A stretch of DNA of 64,000 nt from Pseudomonas ekonensis (GTDB lineage: Bacteria; Pseudomonadota; Gammaproteobacteria; Pseudomonadales; Pseudomonadaceae), in assembly GCF_019145435.1 (NCBI RefSeq), contig NZ_JAHSTS010000001.1, forward strand, positions 1,440,001-1,504,000. Reading direction: 5' to 3'. Both the position numbers and the translations under genes were made by a program. The stretch's first letter is position 1, and each line of letters starts with the position of its first letter. Shown here piece after piece: positions 49,101-55,925 of this stretch. The notes under the pieces were generated by a model, which worked only from the letters and a program-made list of their open reading frames with translations, was not told the origin of the DNA and searched no databases.

Positions 49101-50684
49101 TCGGTGGATCAAGGCGTGCTGCAGGTCGGCAGCCGCGCGGCGCGCGCCTCCCTGGCCGGGCAGGTCACCGTGGCCAACGGCGCAGCGCTGAGCGGCAACG
49201 GCAGCGTCGGCGCGATCGTGAACCATGGCGTGGTGGCCTCCGGCGGCACCGACGGCACCTTGAGCGTCACCGGCAACCTGACCAACGCCGCCGACGGCCT
49301 GCTGGCGCTGACGGTCAGCTCGCCGACCGCCACGCCGCTGGCCGTCGGCGGCACCGCGACCCTCGGCGGCGGCCTGCTGGTCAACAGCCTGGCGCCGTTC
49401 TCCGGCAACACCACGTATTCGCTGATCACGGCGGGCGGCGGCGTCACCGGCACCTTCAGCTCGGCGGACCTGCCGCAGTACGCGTTCCTCAACACCAGCC
49501 TTGTGTACAGCGCCAATGCGGTAAACCTGGCGGTCAGCCGCAACGGCAATTCGTTCGCCGACGTCTCGGCCACCGGCAACCAGCGCAGCACGGCCCAGGC
49601 CTTGTCGCGCAACGGTGCGGCGGGGGCGGCGTTGCAGAACGAGATCGTCAACCTCAGCGTGGCCGGTGCGCGCAACGCGTTCGACAGCCTGTCCGGGGAG
49701 ATCCACGCCAGCACCGCCAGCGCCGTGCTGGAGGACTCGCGCTATGTGCGCGACGCGGTCAACGACCGCATGCGCCAGCCGTCGTGCAGCGCGCCGGACG
49801 ATCCGCGCCGGGCCCTGGCGCCGAGCGACAACCAGTTGAGCAGCAACGGCTGCCACGGCGAGATGGTCGGCTGGATCCGCGCGCTCGGCGCGTGGGGCGA
49901 GTCGGACGGCGACAGCAACAGCGCCAAACTCGACCGCAACCTCTCGGGCTTCCTGCTCGGCACCGACAAGCAACTGGACGACCAGTGGCGCGCCGGCATG
50001 GCCGCCGGCTACACCCGCAGCGACCTCGACGCCCACGACCGGCGCTCGGACGCCACGGTCGAGAGCTACCACCTGGCGGCGTACCTGAGCTCGCAGTTCG
50101 ACGCCCTGGCGGTGCGCCTCGGTGCGGCCTACAGCTGGCACGACATCGAAACCAAACGCGACGTCAGCGTCGGCAACTACAACGACCGGCTGAAGGCCGA
50201 TTACGACGCGCGCAGCGCCCAGGTGTTCGGCGAAGTCGGCTACACGCTCGAGGCCGCCGGCATTGCGCTGGAGCCGTTCGCCGGGCTGGCCTACGTCAAC
50301 TACGACACCGACTCGGCCAAGGAAAAGGGCGGGGTAGGGCGGCTGAAGGCCGATGCCGACCAGGACATCACCTTCTCCACCCTCGGGGTGCGCGCCGGCA
50401 AGCTGATCACCCTGGCCAACGGCGGGCAGTTCACGCCACGGGCGGCCATCGGCTGGCGGCATGCCTTCGGCGACACCAAGCCCGACGCCGACCTGACCTT
50501 CATCGACGGCGGCGCCTCGTTCAGCACCCAGGGCGTGCCGATCGCCGAGGACAGCGCCATCGTCGAGGCCGGCGTGGACTTCCAGATCAGCCCGACCGGC
50601 AAACTGGGGATCGGTTATTCCGGGCAACTGTCCGGCGACGGCAACGATCATGCGATGACCATCAGCTTCAGCCTGGGCTTCTGA
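40167..50684 (+). CDS. Giant autotransporter adhesin (type Va secretion), 3505 aa
   Basis: Surface or secreted beta-helical protein exported by its own barrel. GTG start at 40167 is chosen because AAGGAG lies 6 bp upstream and it begins a clean signal peptide (residues 1-38, ending VSQPALA); an in-frame GTG at 40116 has no such site. After an N-terminal beta-helix section with two Cys (about 39-390), the passenger is mainly autotransporter-associated beta-strand (PATR) repeats of 86 residues (258 bp) of the type LTLNGANTYSGGTTLNAGTL..GSGALT. Three related hinge modules (near bases 44341-45000, 46500-47180 and 48070-48760), each with RFWDGS/VQFWDGS..GGSGTW..FQGTAGTVTV..GLQF, divide the repeats. 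An RGD lies at residues 2573-2575. The C-terminal barrel is about 270 residues (from MVGWIRALGAWGES to the final Phe). Large, repetitive proteins of this type act as adhesins in many bacteria; that role here is inference. Confidence 0.95.
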   Translation: MYTRSAIALVSRFSPLSLAVHLSVAGLLFGGVSQPALATCSVAGSTVTCTGVPSLPLFLNNYASATNGLTVNVNAGAQMNATLGGRVLDLTGVNITLNNSGTLDPALLGLVSVLSGGAFIGTGAASTVTVLNNASGIIRGTGMVLGLNLTSIDGLGIGVNNAAAGTTSITNNGTITSTGLSVGGISLADTPVVGVYGGSTVNMTNNGSVQGRVAFETSAAGNTFTNTGSITGSVSMGVNSTNTFTAVTGSSVNVGDGVQVTVGLGGLIGVNLTFAPTGQIDGGAGGTNALVLQNTLGVGGGTSGSGTVSSATYVNFNNLTVNSGTWTLQGPVVSGSSTLNGGVVQFNNNAAFGSGVLTANGGILQASSAGLSLGNLITLGAGGLTVQGANDLSLTGVLSGTGGLTKSGAGQLSLGAANTFTGNTTINAGSVQVGNDQAFSGGTVTIGGAATLTAPGTVNLANAITLNGALTASGAGALTLSGALTGASGLTKTGSGSLTLSGVNTGYSGTTTLSAGTLRVGNNNALGSGALNTAAGTSLDSTANVTLNNNVGLTGSLTVLGSNNLTLGGVLSGTGGLTKSGAASLTLTGNNTQSGATALNAGTLLVGSNTALGTGALNTAAGTTLDATTSVSLANAVNLAANLVIGGTQALALGGVVNGAGGLVKNGTAALTLGGSNGFAGGTSLNAGTLIVGANTALGSGGLSTAAGTTLDANTTVSLGNAVTLGGNLNIGGSANLTLGGVVDGSGGLTKNGAANLILNGANTFLAGTTLSAGTLTVGNAGALGSGDLTVTGAATLDSSTSVALANNVVLNADLSIGGSNGLTLGGVVSGASRLIKNGTANLTLNGSNTYSGGTTLNAGSLTVGNAAALGSGGLTVGGASTLNSSGAVTLGNAITLNANLTAGGANALTLGGVIDGAGGLIKTGASSLTLTGSNTYTGSTSLNAGTLIVGSATALGTGNLNAAAGTTLDASTATSLANNVNLGGNLTVAGSNALTLTGTVSGVGGLIKNGAADLTLNGANTYFGNTALNAGKLILGNSTALGSGTLNAAANTTLDANTAVSLGNAVNLAGTLNIGGTADLTLGGAVNGVGSLVKNGTANLTLNGTNAYAGGTTLNAGTLTAGNSSALGSGALTVAGAATLDNTSPLVNLNNTVTLNAALTVAGSQDLALGGVINGTGSLVKNGTANLTLNGINTYQGGTTLNAGTLTLGTAAALGSGALTVGGAATLDNSSALVLGNDITLNAGLTVAGNNSLVLSGVVSGTGNLIKSGLDDLSLAGSNTFTGALNILAGSVSTLSSGALGNASGADVSAGASLNLGSDASLGGLSGSGSVQVGAGSTLTVGGVSTTSTFDGDVSGSGGLTKVGTGTLNLTGINGLTGNTLVSGGTLNLSGSLASAQVNVGSGATFTGNGTVLGQLSVANGGHLALSSGNQLSAGALTLGASGNLDVALAAPSTTSLIDVSGNLTLDGNLNVTDAGGFGVGVYRLINYTGSLTDLGLDVASVPVGFGLGDLVVQTSVGNQVNLLVSAPNANIRFWDGSQTVPNGTVDGGSGTWNAAGSNWTNVNGTLNQAWAGDFGVFQGTAGTVTVDGTQLFTGLQFTTDGYSLVNGTAGQLTAVNGTGGTTAVRVDPGVTATVGVGINGSGILNKLDSGTLVLNGANSYSGGTALDGGKLVVGSNTALGTGTLTAATGTQLDSNAAVTLGNAVTLNGNLTVAGSNALTLNGVIGGTGGLIKNGAASLTLGGNNAFLGPVALNAGGLVLASNSALGSATLNAAGGTTLDAASAVSVNNAVNLAGNLAVTGSNNLTLAGAINGAGSLTKNGAANLTLSGANGFLGGTTLNAGTLTVGNATALGLGNLTVAGASSLDSSGAFALGNALVLNANLTVAGSNNLTLGGAISGTGGLVKNGAANLTLNGTGTYSGGTTLNAGTLTLGTAGALGSGALTVAGASTLDNTSTLVLGNDVNVNANLTVAGSNDLTLGGVLAGAGTLTKSGASDLTLTGANTFNGTFDVQAGSLTTVGNAALGNNAGVNLAGGTTLNLGGSAAIASLTGSGTADVGAGQSLSIGGNNLSSTFAGILTGSGALNKLGTGTLTLTGASTLTGDTTVGAGTLRVNGSLDSANVQVNSGGTLGGSGSLAGAVAVADGGHLALATGSALSVGSLALSGNSNLDVGLGAPVSGGGSALLNVNGNLTLDGTLNVSDLGGFGSGVYRIINYTGGLTDNGLLFGTLPGSVTPGDLQLQTSVGNQINLLVTAPGVTVQFWDGSQLTGNGAIEGGSGTWGSGTTNWTDVNGTVNQAWGNSFAVFQGSAGTVTVNGAQTITGLQFVTDGYSLQNGTAGSLNLVNGALGNATVRVDPNATATLGVALNGSGTLGKYDAGTLVLNAANGYTGGTALNGGKLVVGNDVALGTGTLTAANGTALDSNTAVTLANAVVLNGGLAIAGSNALTLDGTVSGSGSLSKAGAASLTLNGNNTYSGGTQLSGGSLVLGNNSAIGSGALSVLGNATLDSASALQLANAIGLGAQLTLAGNQNTSLIGAISGNGGLVKNGSGDLALSGANTYTGGTTLNGGSTRGDTSSLQGAIVNNAALTFEQNSDGTYTGNLTGAGTLTKAGTGALLLTGTNGFTGNTDVQAGTLRVNGVLNSASVNVASGAKIGGGGQLGGNVQLASGATLLGGGTATPLSVGSLALSSGSVLDFTLGSAASSTTVVNVAGNLTLDGTLNITNAGGFGTGIYQLFSYGGTLTDNGLTYGSLPVPTGNLSLQTAFANQINLLVQGSPGEVQFWNGGKTNPDGSIGGGSGVWGPGTNWTDPTGTQALGANGQFAVFGGQGGTVSVVGNQAFTGLQFLVGGYSLTAGAGGSLTPVNGPDGSLAPVRVNAGGSTEISAPLVGTGGIEKLDAGTLVLSGANTYSGGTTVSGGTLIGNSTSLQGNILDNASLVFQQNVDGQFSGRLSGIGALAKRGTGRLLLTGDQPFSGAVSVDQGVLQVGSRAARASLAGQVTVANGAALSGNGSVGAIVNHGVVASGGTDGTLSVTGNLTNAADGLLALTVSSPTATPLAVGGTATLGGGLLVNSLAPFSGNTTYSLITAGGGVTGTFSSADLPQYAFLNTSLVYSANAVNLAVSRNGNSFADVSATGNQRSTAQALSRNGAAGAALQNEIVNLSVAGARNAFDSLSGEIHASTASAVLEDSRYVRDAVNDRMRQPSCSAPDDPRRALAPSDNQLSSNGCHGEMVGWIRALGAWGESDGDSNSAKLDRNLSGFLLGTDKQLDDQWRAGMAAGYTRSDLDAHDRRSDATVESYHLAAYLSSQFDALAVRLGAAYSWHDIETKRDVSVGNYNDRLKADYDARSAQVFGEVGYTLEAAGIALEPFAGLAYVNYDTDSAKEKGGVGRLKADADQDITFSTLGVRAGKLITLANGGQFTPRAAIGWRHAFGDTKPDADLTFIDGGASFSTQGVPIAEDSAIVEAGVDFQISPTGKLGIGYSGQLSGDGNDHAMTISFSLGF

Positions 50685-50708
50685 GTTTTCATGGCCGGAG
50701 CGCTTTAG

Positions 50709-50732
50709 CCGCCCGCAAGGGCGGTTTTTTTT
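50709..50732 (+). terminator. Rho-independent terminator of the autotransporter gene
   Basis: 6-bp stem CCGCCC / GGGCGG with a GCAA tetraloop, then TTTTTTTT, 25 bp after the stop codon. Confidence 0.88.
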
Positions 50733-50829
50733 GTCGTGCGCCTGGCTTCTGTGGCGAGGGCCGCGCGCGAAACATCCGTTGCGGGCGCCTCTGCTAGAAT
50801 CGGCCCCATTCACAGCCTGAGAACTTTTC

Positions 50830-51864
50830 ATGAGCGAGCCGATTCGTCTGACCCAATACAGCCACGGCGCCGGTTGCGGCTGCAAGATTTCCCCCCAGGT
50901 GCTGGAGGTGATCCTGGCCGGCAGCGGGGCGCAGAACCTCGACCCGAAACTGTGGGTCGGCAACGCCTCGCGCGACGACGCGGCGGTGTATGAGATCGAC
51001 GCCGAGCGCGGCGTGGTCTCGACCACCGACTTCTTCATGCCGATCGTCGACGACCCGTTCGACTTCGGCCGCATCGCCGCCACCAACGCCATCAGCGACA
51101 TCTACGCCATGGGCGGCGATCCGCTGATGGCCATCGCCATCCTGGGCTGGCCGGTCAACGTGCTGGCGCCGGAAGTGGCGCGGGAAGTGATCCGCGGCGG
51201 GCGCTCGGTGTGCGACGCGGCGGGCATCCCGCTGGCGGGCGGGCACTCGATCGACGCGCCGGAGCCGATCTTCGGCCTGGCCGTCACCGGCCTGGTGGAA
51301 AAGCGCCACATGAAGCGCAACGACACCGCCACCGCCGGCTGCCGGCTGTACCTGACCAAACCGTTGGGCATCGGCATCCTCACCACCGCCGAGAAGAAGG
51401 GCAAGCTGCGCAACGCCGACATCGGCCTGGCCCGCGACTGGATGTGCACCCTGAACAAGCCCGGCAGCCGCTTCGGCAAACTGGCCGGGGTCACGGCCAT
51501 GACCGACGTCACCGGTTTCGGCCTGCTCGGGCACCTGGTGGAAATGGCCGACGGCAGCCACCTGACGGCGCGCATCGCCTATGACCGGGTGCCGCGCCTG
51601 GCCAGCATCGAATACTACCTGGAACAGGGCTGCGTGCCCGGCGGCACCTTGCGCAACTTCGACAGCTATTCGGGCAAGGTCGGCCGCCTGCAGGAGCTGC
51701 ACAAGCGCGTGCTGTGCGACCCGCAGACCAGCGGCGGCCTGCTGATCGCCGTCACCCCCGAAGGCGATGCCGGGTTCCTCGCGGTGGCGGCCGAGCTGGG
51801 CCTGAGCCTTGAGCCGATCGGCGAGCTGGTCGAGCGACAGACCCACGCGGTCGAGGTGGTTTGA
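50830..51864 (+). CDS. selD: Selenide, water dikinase (selenophosphate synthetase)
   Basis: Makes selenophosphate from selenide and ATP. It is 344 residues. N-terminal glycine/cysteine loop GAGCGCK with Cys16, Cys18 and Lys19 (a Cys form, not selenocysteine), then the ATP-binding segments [20 protein letters not shown] and [16 protein letters not shown]. The substrate for the product is the neighbouring selU. Start at 50830 is conserved ([11 protein letters not shown]). Stop overlaps selU by one base (TGATG). Confidence 0.97.
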   Translation: MSEPIRLTQYSHGAGCGCKISPQVLEVILAGSGAQNLDPKLWVGNASRDDAAVYEIDAERGVVSTTDFFMPIVDDPFDFGRIAATNAISDIYAMGGDPLMAIAILGWPVNVLAPEVAREVIRGGRSVCDAAGIPLAGGHSIDAPEPIFGLAVTGLVEKRHMKRNDTATAGCRLYLTKPLGIGILTTAEKKGKLRNADIGLARDWMCTLNKPGSRFGKLAGVTAMTDVTGFGLLGHLVEMADGSHLTARIAYDRVPRLASIEYYLEQGCVPGGTLRNFDSYSGKVGRLQELHKRVLCDPQTSGGLLIAVTPEGDAGFLAVAAELGLSLEPIGELVERQTHAVEVV

Positions 51865-52967
51865 TGCGCTTCGACTGCACCGATTACCGCGACATCTTCC
51901 TCAACGACCGGCCCCTGATGGATGCGCGTGCGCCGGTCGAGTTTCTCAAGGGCTCGTTCCCCGGCGCGGTCAACCGGCCGCTGATGAACGACCACGAACG
52001 CCAACGGATCGGCACCTGCTACAAGCAGCACGGCCAGCAGGCCGCCATCGAGCTGGGCTATCGCCTGGTGTCCGGCGCGGTCAAAGCCGAACGCATCCAG
52101 GGCTGGGCCGACTTCGCCCGGACCCACCCCGACGGGCTCCTGTATTGCTTCCGCGGCGGCCTGCGTTCGCAGATCACCCAGCAATGGCTGAGGGACGAGG
52201 CCGGCATCGACTACCCCCGGGTCGGCGGCGGCTACAAGGCGATGCGCACCTTTTTGATCGACACCCTCGAACAGGCCATCGCCCAGTGTGATTTCGTGCT
52301 GCTGGGCGGCATGACCGGCACCGGCAAGACCGAAGCGCTGGCGCTGCTCGACAACGGCCTGGACCTGGAGGGCCACGCCAATCACCGGGGCTCGAGCTTC
52401 GGCAAGCGCGCCACCGGCCAGCCGTCGAACATCGATTTCGAGAACCGCCTGGCCATCGACATCCTCAAGAAGCGCGACGCCGGCATTGGCCAGTTCGTGC
52501 TGGAGGACGAGAGCCGGGTGGTCGGCAGTTGCGCGCTGCCGTTGCCACTGTACCAGGGCATGCAGCAGTACCCGATGGTCTGGTTGGAGGACCGTTTCGA
52601 CCAGCGCGTGGAACGCATCCTGCGCGATTACGTGGTGGACCTGTCGGCGGAGTTTTCGGCGGTGCACGGCGAGGCCGGGTTCGCGCTGTTCTCGCAACGT
52701 CTGCTGGACAGCCTCAACAACGTGCACAAACGCCTGGGCGGCGAACGGCACCGGCGGATGCTGGAACTGATGGAGCAGGCCCTGACCGAGCAGGGCCGCA
52801 GCGGCGCGGTGGAACTGCACCGGGGCTGGATCGAGGGCTTGCTGCGCGAGTACTACGATCCGATGTACGTGTTCCAGCGCGAGAAGAAGGGCGCGCGGAT
52901 CGAGTTCGCGGGGGAACGGGAAGCGGTTGTCGAGTACTTGCGGGCGCGGGTGAGCCAGCGGGGCTGA
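51864..52967 (+). CDS. selU: tRNA 2-selenouridine synthase (SelU/MnmH)
   Basis: Replaces the sulfur of 2-thiouridine at tRNA wobble position 34 by selenium, using selenophosphate from SelD. It is 367 residues. An N-terminal rhodanese domain carries the catalytic Cys95 in [11 protein letters not shown]. The P-loop-bearing part has GMTGTGKTE (residues 149-157). Start ATG at 51864 overlaps the selD stop by one base, so the genes are coupled. No selA or selB in the window; the pair alone supports tRNA selenation. Confidence 0.96.
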   Translation: MRFDCTDYRDIFLNDRPLMDARAPVEFLKGSFPGAVNRPLMNDHERQRIGTCYKQHGQQAAIELGYRLVSGAVKAERIQGWADFARTHPDGLLYCFRGGLRSQITQQWLRDEAGIDYPRVGGGYKAMRTFLIDTLEQAIAQCDFVLLGGMTGTGKTEALALLDNGLDLEGHANHRGSSFGKRATGQPSNIDFENRLAIDILKKRDAGIGQFVLEDESRVVGSCALPLPLYQGMQQYPMVWLEDRFDQRVERILRDYVVDLSAEFSAVHGEAGFALFSQRLLDSLNNVHKRLGGERHRRMLELMEQALTEQGRSGAVELHRGWIEGLLREYYDPMYVFQREKKGARIEFAGEREAVVEYLRARVSQRG

Positions 52968-52979
52968 CGGTGCGGGTGC

Positions 52980-53062
52980 CGCCCGTCGCCAGCAGGCTGG
53001 CCCCCACCCGGATCGGTGTCGAAGGCAAAAATTGTAGGCGCCAGCCTGCAGGCGATGGCGTC
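52980..53062. repeat. REPIN-type inverted palindromes
   Basis: CGTCGCCAGCAGGCTGGCCCCCAC (short arms) and, about 45 bp on, TTGTAGGCGCCAGCCTGCAGGCGATGGCG in reverse orientation. Two divergent copies of the REP core facing each other in the gap between selU and the phosphatase-like gene. Confidence 0.6.
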
Positions 53063-53088
53063 AGTGGGGGCAGTGCAGGTTCGGGAAC

Positions 53089-53763
53089 TCAGGTCGGGCA
53101 GGTGACCTTGCCGTTGTCCAGCCCCTGCTTGTAGCTGTGGCTCTGCAGGCTGGCCTTGCCGTTGTGCCAGGTCAGGGTCAGCACGTACAGCGAGTCGAAG
53201 TCCCCGGCGTCCCAGTCGTCGGTGATGGTCTGCCGCTCGCCCACGGCCTTGCCGGCCACCTTGTTGATCAGCTCCGGCAGGTAGCCGTGGGACCAGGCGG
53301 TGTAGATGGTCGCGTTGTGGTACTTGTCTTCGATCAGTTCCCGGGCCAGGTCGCTGGTGTCGTTGGCGGAGAACTCGATGTTCACCGGCAGGCCGAGCCG
53401 GATCGCGGCCGGGCTGATGGTCATCAGCGGGCGGATGTAGCTGTAGGCGTTGTCCAACTCGCCTTCCTCGACGTTGCGCGTGGGGTTGGCGGCGAACACG
53501 TAGTCGGCCTTGCCGAACTTCTCCGGCAGCAGGGTCGACAGTTCTATCGCCCGGTTCAGGCCCTGGCAGTTGAGCTGGCCCAGGCCGCCGGCGGGTTTTT
53601 CGGCGTGGCGCAGGAACACCAGGGTCTGTGTGCCGTCCACCGGTTGCGCGCGGCTTTCGCTGGACTCAAGGGAAAGGAACAGCGCACTGGCCGCCAGCAG
53701 GGAAGGCAGGGCCACGTAGGGGCGGTGCTTGAAGCGTTTGGCGAAACTCATCAGGTTCGTCAT
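53089..53763 (-). CDS. Histidine phosphatase (PGM-like) superfamily protein, exported
   Basis: A 224-residue protein. N-terminal hydrophobic stretch after KRFKHRPY (VALPSLLAASALFLSLESSESRAQP) suggests a signal peptide. The branch-1 phosphatase motif is LRHAEKP, a version of RHG in which Glu replaces Gly. The motif lies 5 residues after the strand LVFLRH. Ends with TLTWHNGKASLQSHSYKQG. Whether the RHAE form is catalytically active cannot be judged. Start ATG at 53763, with TTG at 53769 possible. Single gene. Confidence 0.82.
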   Translation of the reverse strand: MTNLMSFAKRFKHRPYVALPSLLAASALFLSLESSESRAQPVDGTQTLVFLRHAEKPAGGLGQLNCQGLNRAIELSTLLPEKFGKADYVFAANPTRNVEEGELDNAYSYIRPLMTISPAAIRLGLPVNIEFSANDTSDLARELIEDKYHNATIYTAWSHGYLPELINKVAGKAVGERQTITDDWDAGDFDSLYVLTLTWHNGKASLQSHSYKQGLDNGKVTCPT

Positions 53764-53996
53764 GGGCAAAGGATTCTTCAGCGGATTCGGTCAAGGCGGA
53801 CAAGCCTGTGCACCTCGGGCTCCCAGCGCCGGGTGTGTTCCCTGTCTTCGATGGCGTTCCTTGCGAAGTGTGTGCGCTCAGAGTCCCCTGAAGCCCGGTT
53901 GGTTCGATCCGTGCCCCGGCAGCCTAACCACAAGATGTTACGGTTCGGCGGAGCCTCCATTATGATCGGGGCTTCAATTGTGACTGGATGCTTCCC

Positions 53997-54695
53997 ATGA
54001 CCGATCTGTCCGCGTTCCCGATCACCCGCAAATGGCCGGCGCAATGCCCCGACTGGATTCAGCTGTATTCCCTGCCGACTCCCAACGGCGTCAAGGTGTC
54101 GATCATGCTTGAAGAGATCGGCCTGCCCTACGAGCCGCACCGCGTGGGCTTCGACACCCAGGACCAGATGTCCCCGGAATTCCTGTCGCTGAACCCGAAC
54201 AACAAAATCCCGGCGATCCTCGACCCCCACGGGCCGGACGACAAGCCGCTGCCGCTGTTCGAGTCCGGGGCGATCCTGATCTACCTCGCCGACAAGAGCG
54301 GCCAGCTGCTGGCCCACGAAGGCGCGTTGCGCTACGAAACGATCCAGTGGCTGATGTTCCAGATGGGCGGCATCGGCCCGATGTTCGGCCAACTCGGCTT
54401 CTTCAACAAATTCGGCGGCAAGGACTACGAAGACAAGCGCCCCCGCGACCGTTACGTCGAAGAGAGCCGGCGCCTGCTCAGCGTCCTCAACCAGCGTCTC
54501 GAGGGCCGCGACTGGATTATGGGCGAGCGCTACACCATCGCCGACATCGCCACGTTCCCGTGGGTGCGCAACCTGATCGGCTTCTACGAGGCGGGCGATC
54601 TGGTGGGCATCGGCAATTTCCCCAACGTCACCCGGGTGCTGGAGCGCTTCCTGGCGCGGCCGGCGGTGGTGCGCGGCCTCACGATTCCTTCCTGA
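53997..54695 (+). CDS. Glutathione S-transferase, Nu-class-like (YghU/YfcG family)
   Basis: A 232-residue two-domain GST. The thioredoxin-like N-terminal half has SLPTPNGVKVSIMLEEIGLPYE, the TPNG/K signature of Nu-class enzymes (the catalytic Thr replaces Ser/Cys), and FESGAILIYLADKSG, the GSH-binding ESxAI motif. The helical C-terminal half follows (WLMFQMGGIGPMFGQLGFF). Disulfide-bond reductase-type activity towards organic disulfides is known for this class. Start at 53997 gives the natural N-terminus; ATG 53988 in frame is possible. Divergent from the phosphatase-like gene. Confidence 0.9.
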   Translation: MTDLSAFPITRKWPAQCPDWIQLYSLPTPNGVKVSIMLEEIGLPYEPHRVGFDTQDQMSPEFLSLNPNNKIPAILDPHGPDDKPLPLFESGAILIYLADKSGQLLAHEGALRYETIQWLMFQMGGIGPMFGQLGFFNKFGGKDYEDKRPRDRYVEESRRLLSVLNQRLEGRDWIMGERYTIADIATFPWVRNLIGFYEAGDLVGIGNFPNVTRVLERFLARPAVVRGLTIPS

Positions 54696-54702
54696 CGGTT
54701 GC

Positions 54703-54768
54703 CCTGCAGGAGCGAGCCTGCTCGCGATGACGGCCCTGACGTCACCGCAACGGGCTCGCTCCCACAGC
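54703..54768. repeat. REP-type palindromes between gst and hemB
   Basis: CTGCAGGAGCGAGCCTGCTCGC and, about 35 bp later, AACGGGCTCGCTCCCACAG in the opposite sense. Two facing REP-like elements. Confidence 0.65.
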
Positions 54769-54889
54769 CCATTGTTGCGCGCGCGGTAACGCACTCTTGA
54801 TTGATCCAGGTTTGTACGCCGCCCTGCGCAAGGCATAAGCTTCGCCCCCTACGACTTTCGTCTCATCCGCCGTTTTCAGGAAAGGCCCC

Positions 54890-55864
54890 ATGTCCAGTCA
54901 GTTCCCCGAAGCACGTCCACGCCGTCTGCGCCGCAATGCGAGCCTGCGCAGCCTGTTCCAGGAAACCGAATTCACCCTCAACGATCTGGTGCTGCCGATT
55001 TTCGTCGAGGAAGAGATCGACGACTTCGTGCCGATCAAGAGCATGCCCGGGGTGATGCGCATTCCCGAGCGCAAGCTGGCCGGCGAGATCGAGCGTTACG
55101 CCCGGGCCGGGATCAAGTCGGTGATGACGTTCGGCGTGTCCCACCACCTGGACGCCAGCGGCAGCGACACCTGGCGCGAGAACGGCCTGGTGTCGCGCAT
55201 GTCGCGGATCGCCAAGGACGCCGTGCCGGAAATGATCGTGATGTCCGACACCTGCTTCTGCGAGTACACCGACCACGGCCATTGCGGCGTGATGCACAAC
55301 CATGAAGTGGACAACGACCAGACCCTGATCAACCTCGGCAAGCAAGCCGTGGCCGCCGCCCGCGCCGGGGCCGACGTGATCGCGCCGTCGGCGGCGATGG
55401 ACGGCCAGGTGCAGGCGATCCGCCGGGCGCTGGACGAGGCCGGGTTCGCCCAGACCGCGATCATGGCCTACTCGACCAAATTCGCCTCGGCCCTCTACGG
55501 CCCGTTCCGCGAGGCCGGCGGCAGCGCGCTCAAGGGCGACCGCAAGAGCTACCAGATGAACCCGATGAACCGCCGCGAAGCCCTGCGCGAATCGCTGCTG
55601 GACGAGCAGGAAGGCGCCGATGCGCTGATGGTCAAGCCGGCCGGCGCGTACCTGGACATCATCCGCGACATCCGCCAGGCCTCGAACCTGCCGCTGTCGG
55701 CGTACCAGGTCAGCGGCGAGTACGCGATGATCAAGTTCGGCGCCCAGGCCGGCGCCATCGACGAGGACCGTGTGGTGCGCGAAAGTCTCGGCGCGATCAA
55801 GCGGGCCGGTGCGGACCTGATCTTCACCTACTTCGCGATGGACCTGGCCCTGGCCGGGATCTGA
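54890..55864 (+). CDS. hemB: Porphobilinogen synthase (delta-aminolevulinate dehydratase), Zn-cysteine type
   Basis: Condenses two 5-aminolevulinate to porphobilinogen in haem synthesis. It is 324 residues. Schiff-base lysines Lys197 (MAYSTKFAS) and Lys249 ([10 protein letters not shown]). Cysteines Cys122, Cys124 and Cys132 in [15 protein letters not shown] form the zinc site of the E. coli type. P. aeruginosa's studied HemB is a magnesium enzyme whose equivalent site lacks these cysteines, so this is either a second paralogue or an alternative type. Start at 54890 ([16 protein letters not shown]) follows AGGAAAGG. Confidence 0.97.
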   Translation: MSSQFPEARPRRLRRNASLRSLFQETEFTLNDLVLPIFVEEEIDDFVPIKSMPGVMRIPERKLAGEIERYARAGIKSVMTFGVSHHLDASGSDTWRENGLVSRMSRIAKDAVPEMIVMSDTCFCEYTDHGHCGVMHNHEVDNDQTLINLGKQAVAAARAGADVIAPSAAMDGQVQAIRRALDEAGFAQTAIMAYSTKFASALYGPFREAGGSALKGDRKSYQMNPMNRREALRESLLDEQEGADALMVKPAGAYLDIIRDIRQASNLPLSAYQVSGEYAMIKFGAQAGAIDEDRVVRESLGAIKRAGADLIFTYFAMDLALAGI

Positions 55865-55925
55865 CCGATCCCGCCAGCCTGGATGTGGGCGCCGACGGCG
55901 TCAGTCCGGGCGCCGCCGGGCCGGG

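Noticed and set aside
42054..51101. A 3015-residue open frame on the minus strand opposite the autotransporter gene.
   Set aside because: It is a shadow produced by the GC-rich, highly repetitive codon pattern of the plus-strand gene. Its translation is low-complexity Gly/Ala/Arg/Val/Gln repeats without recognisable domain, signal or ribosome binding site.
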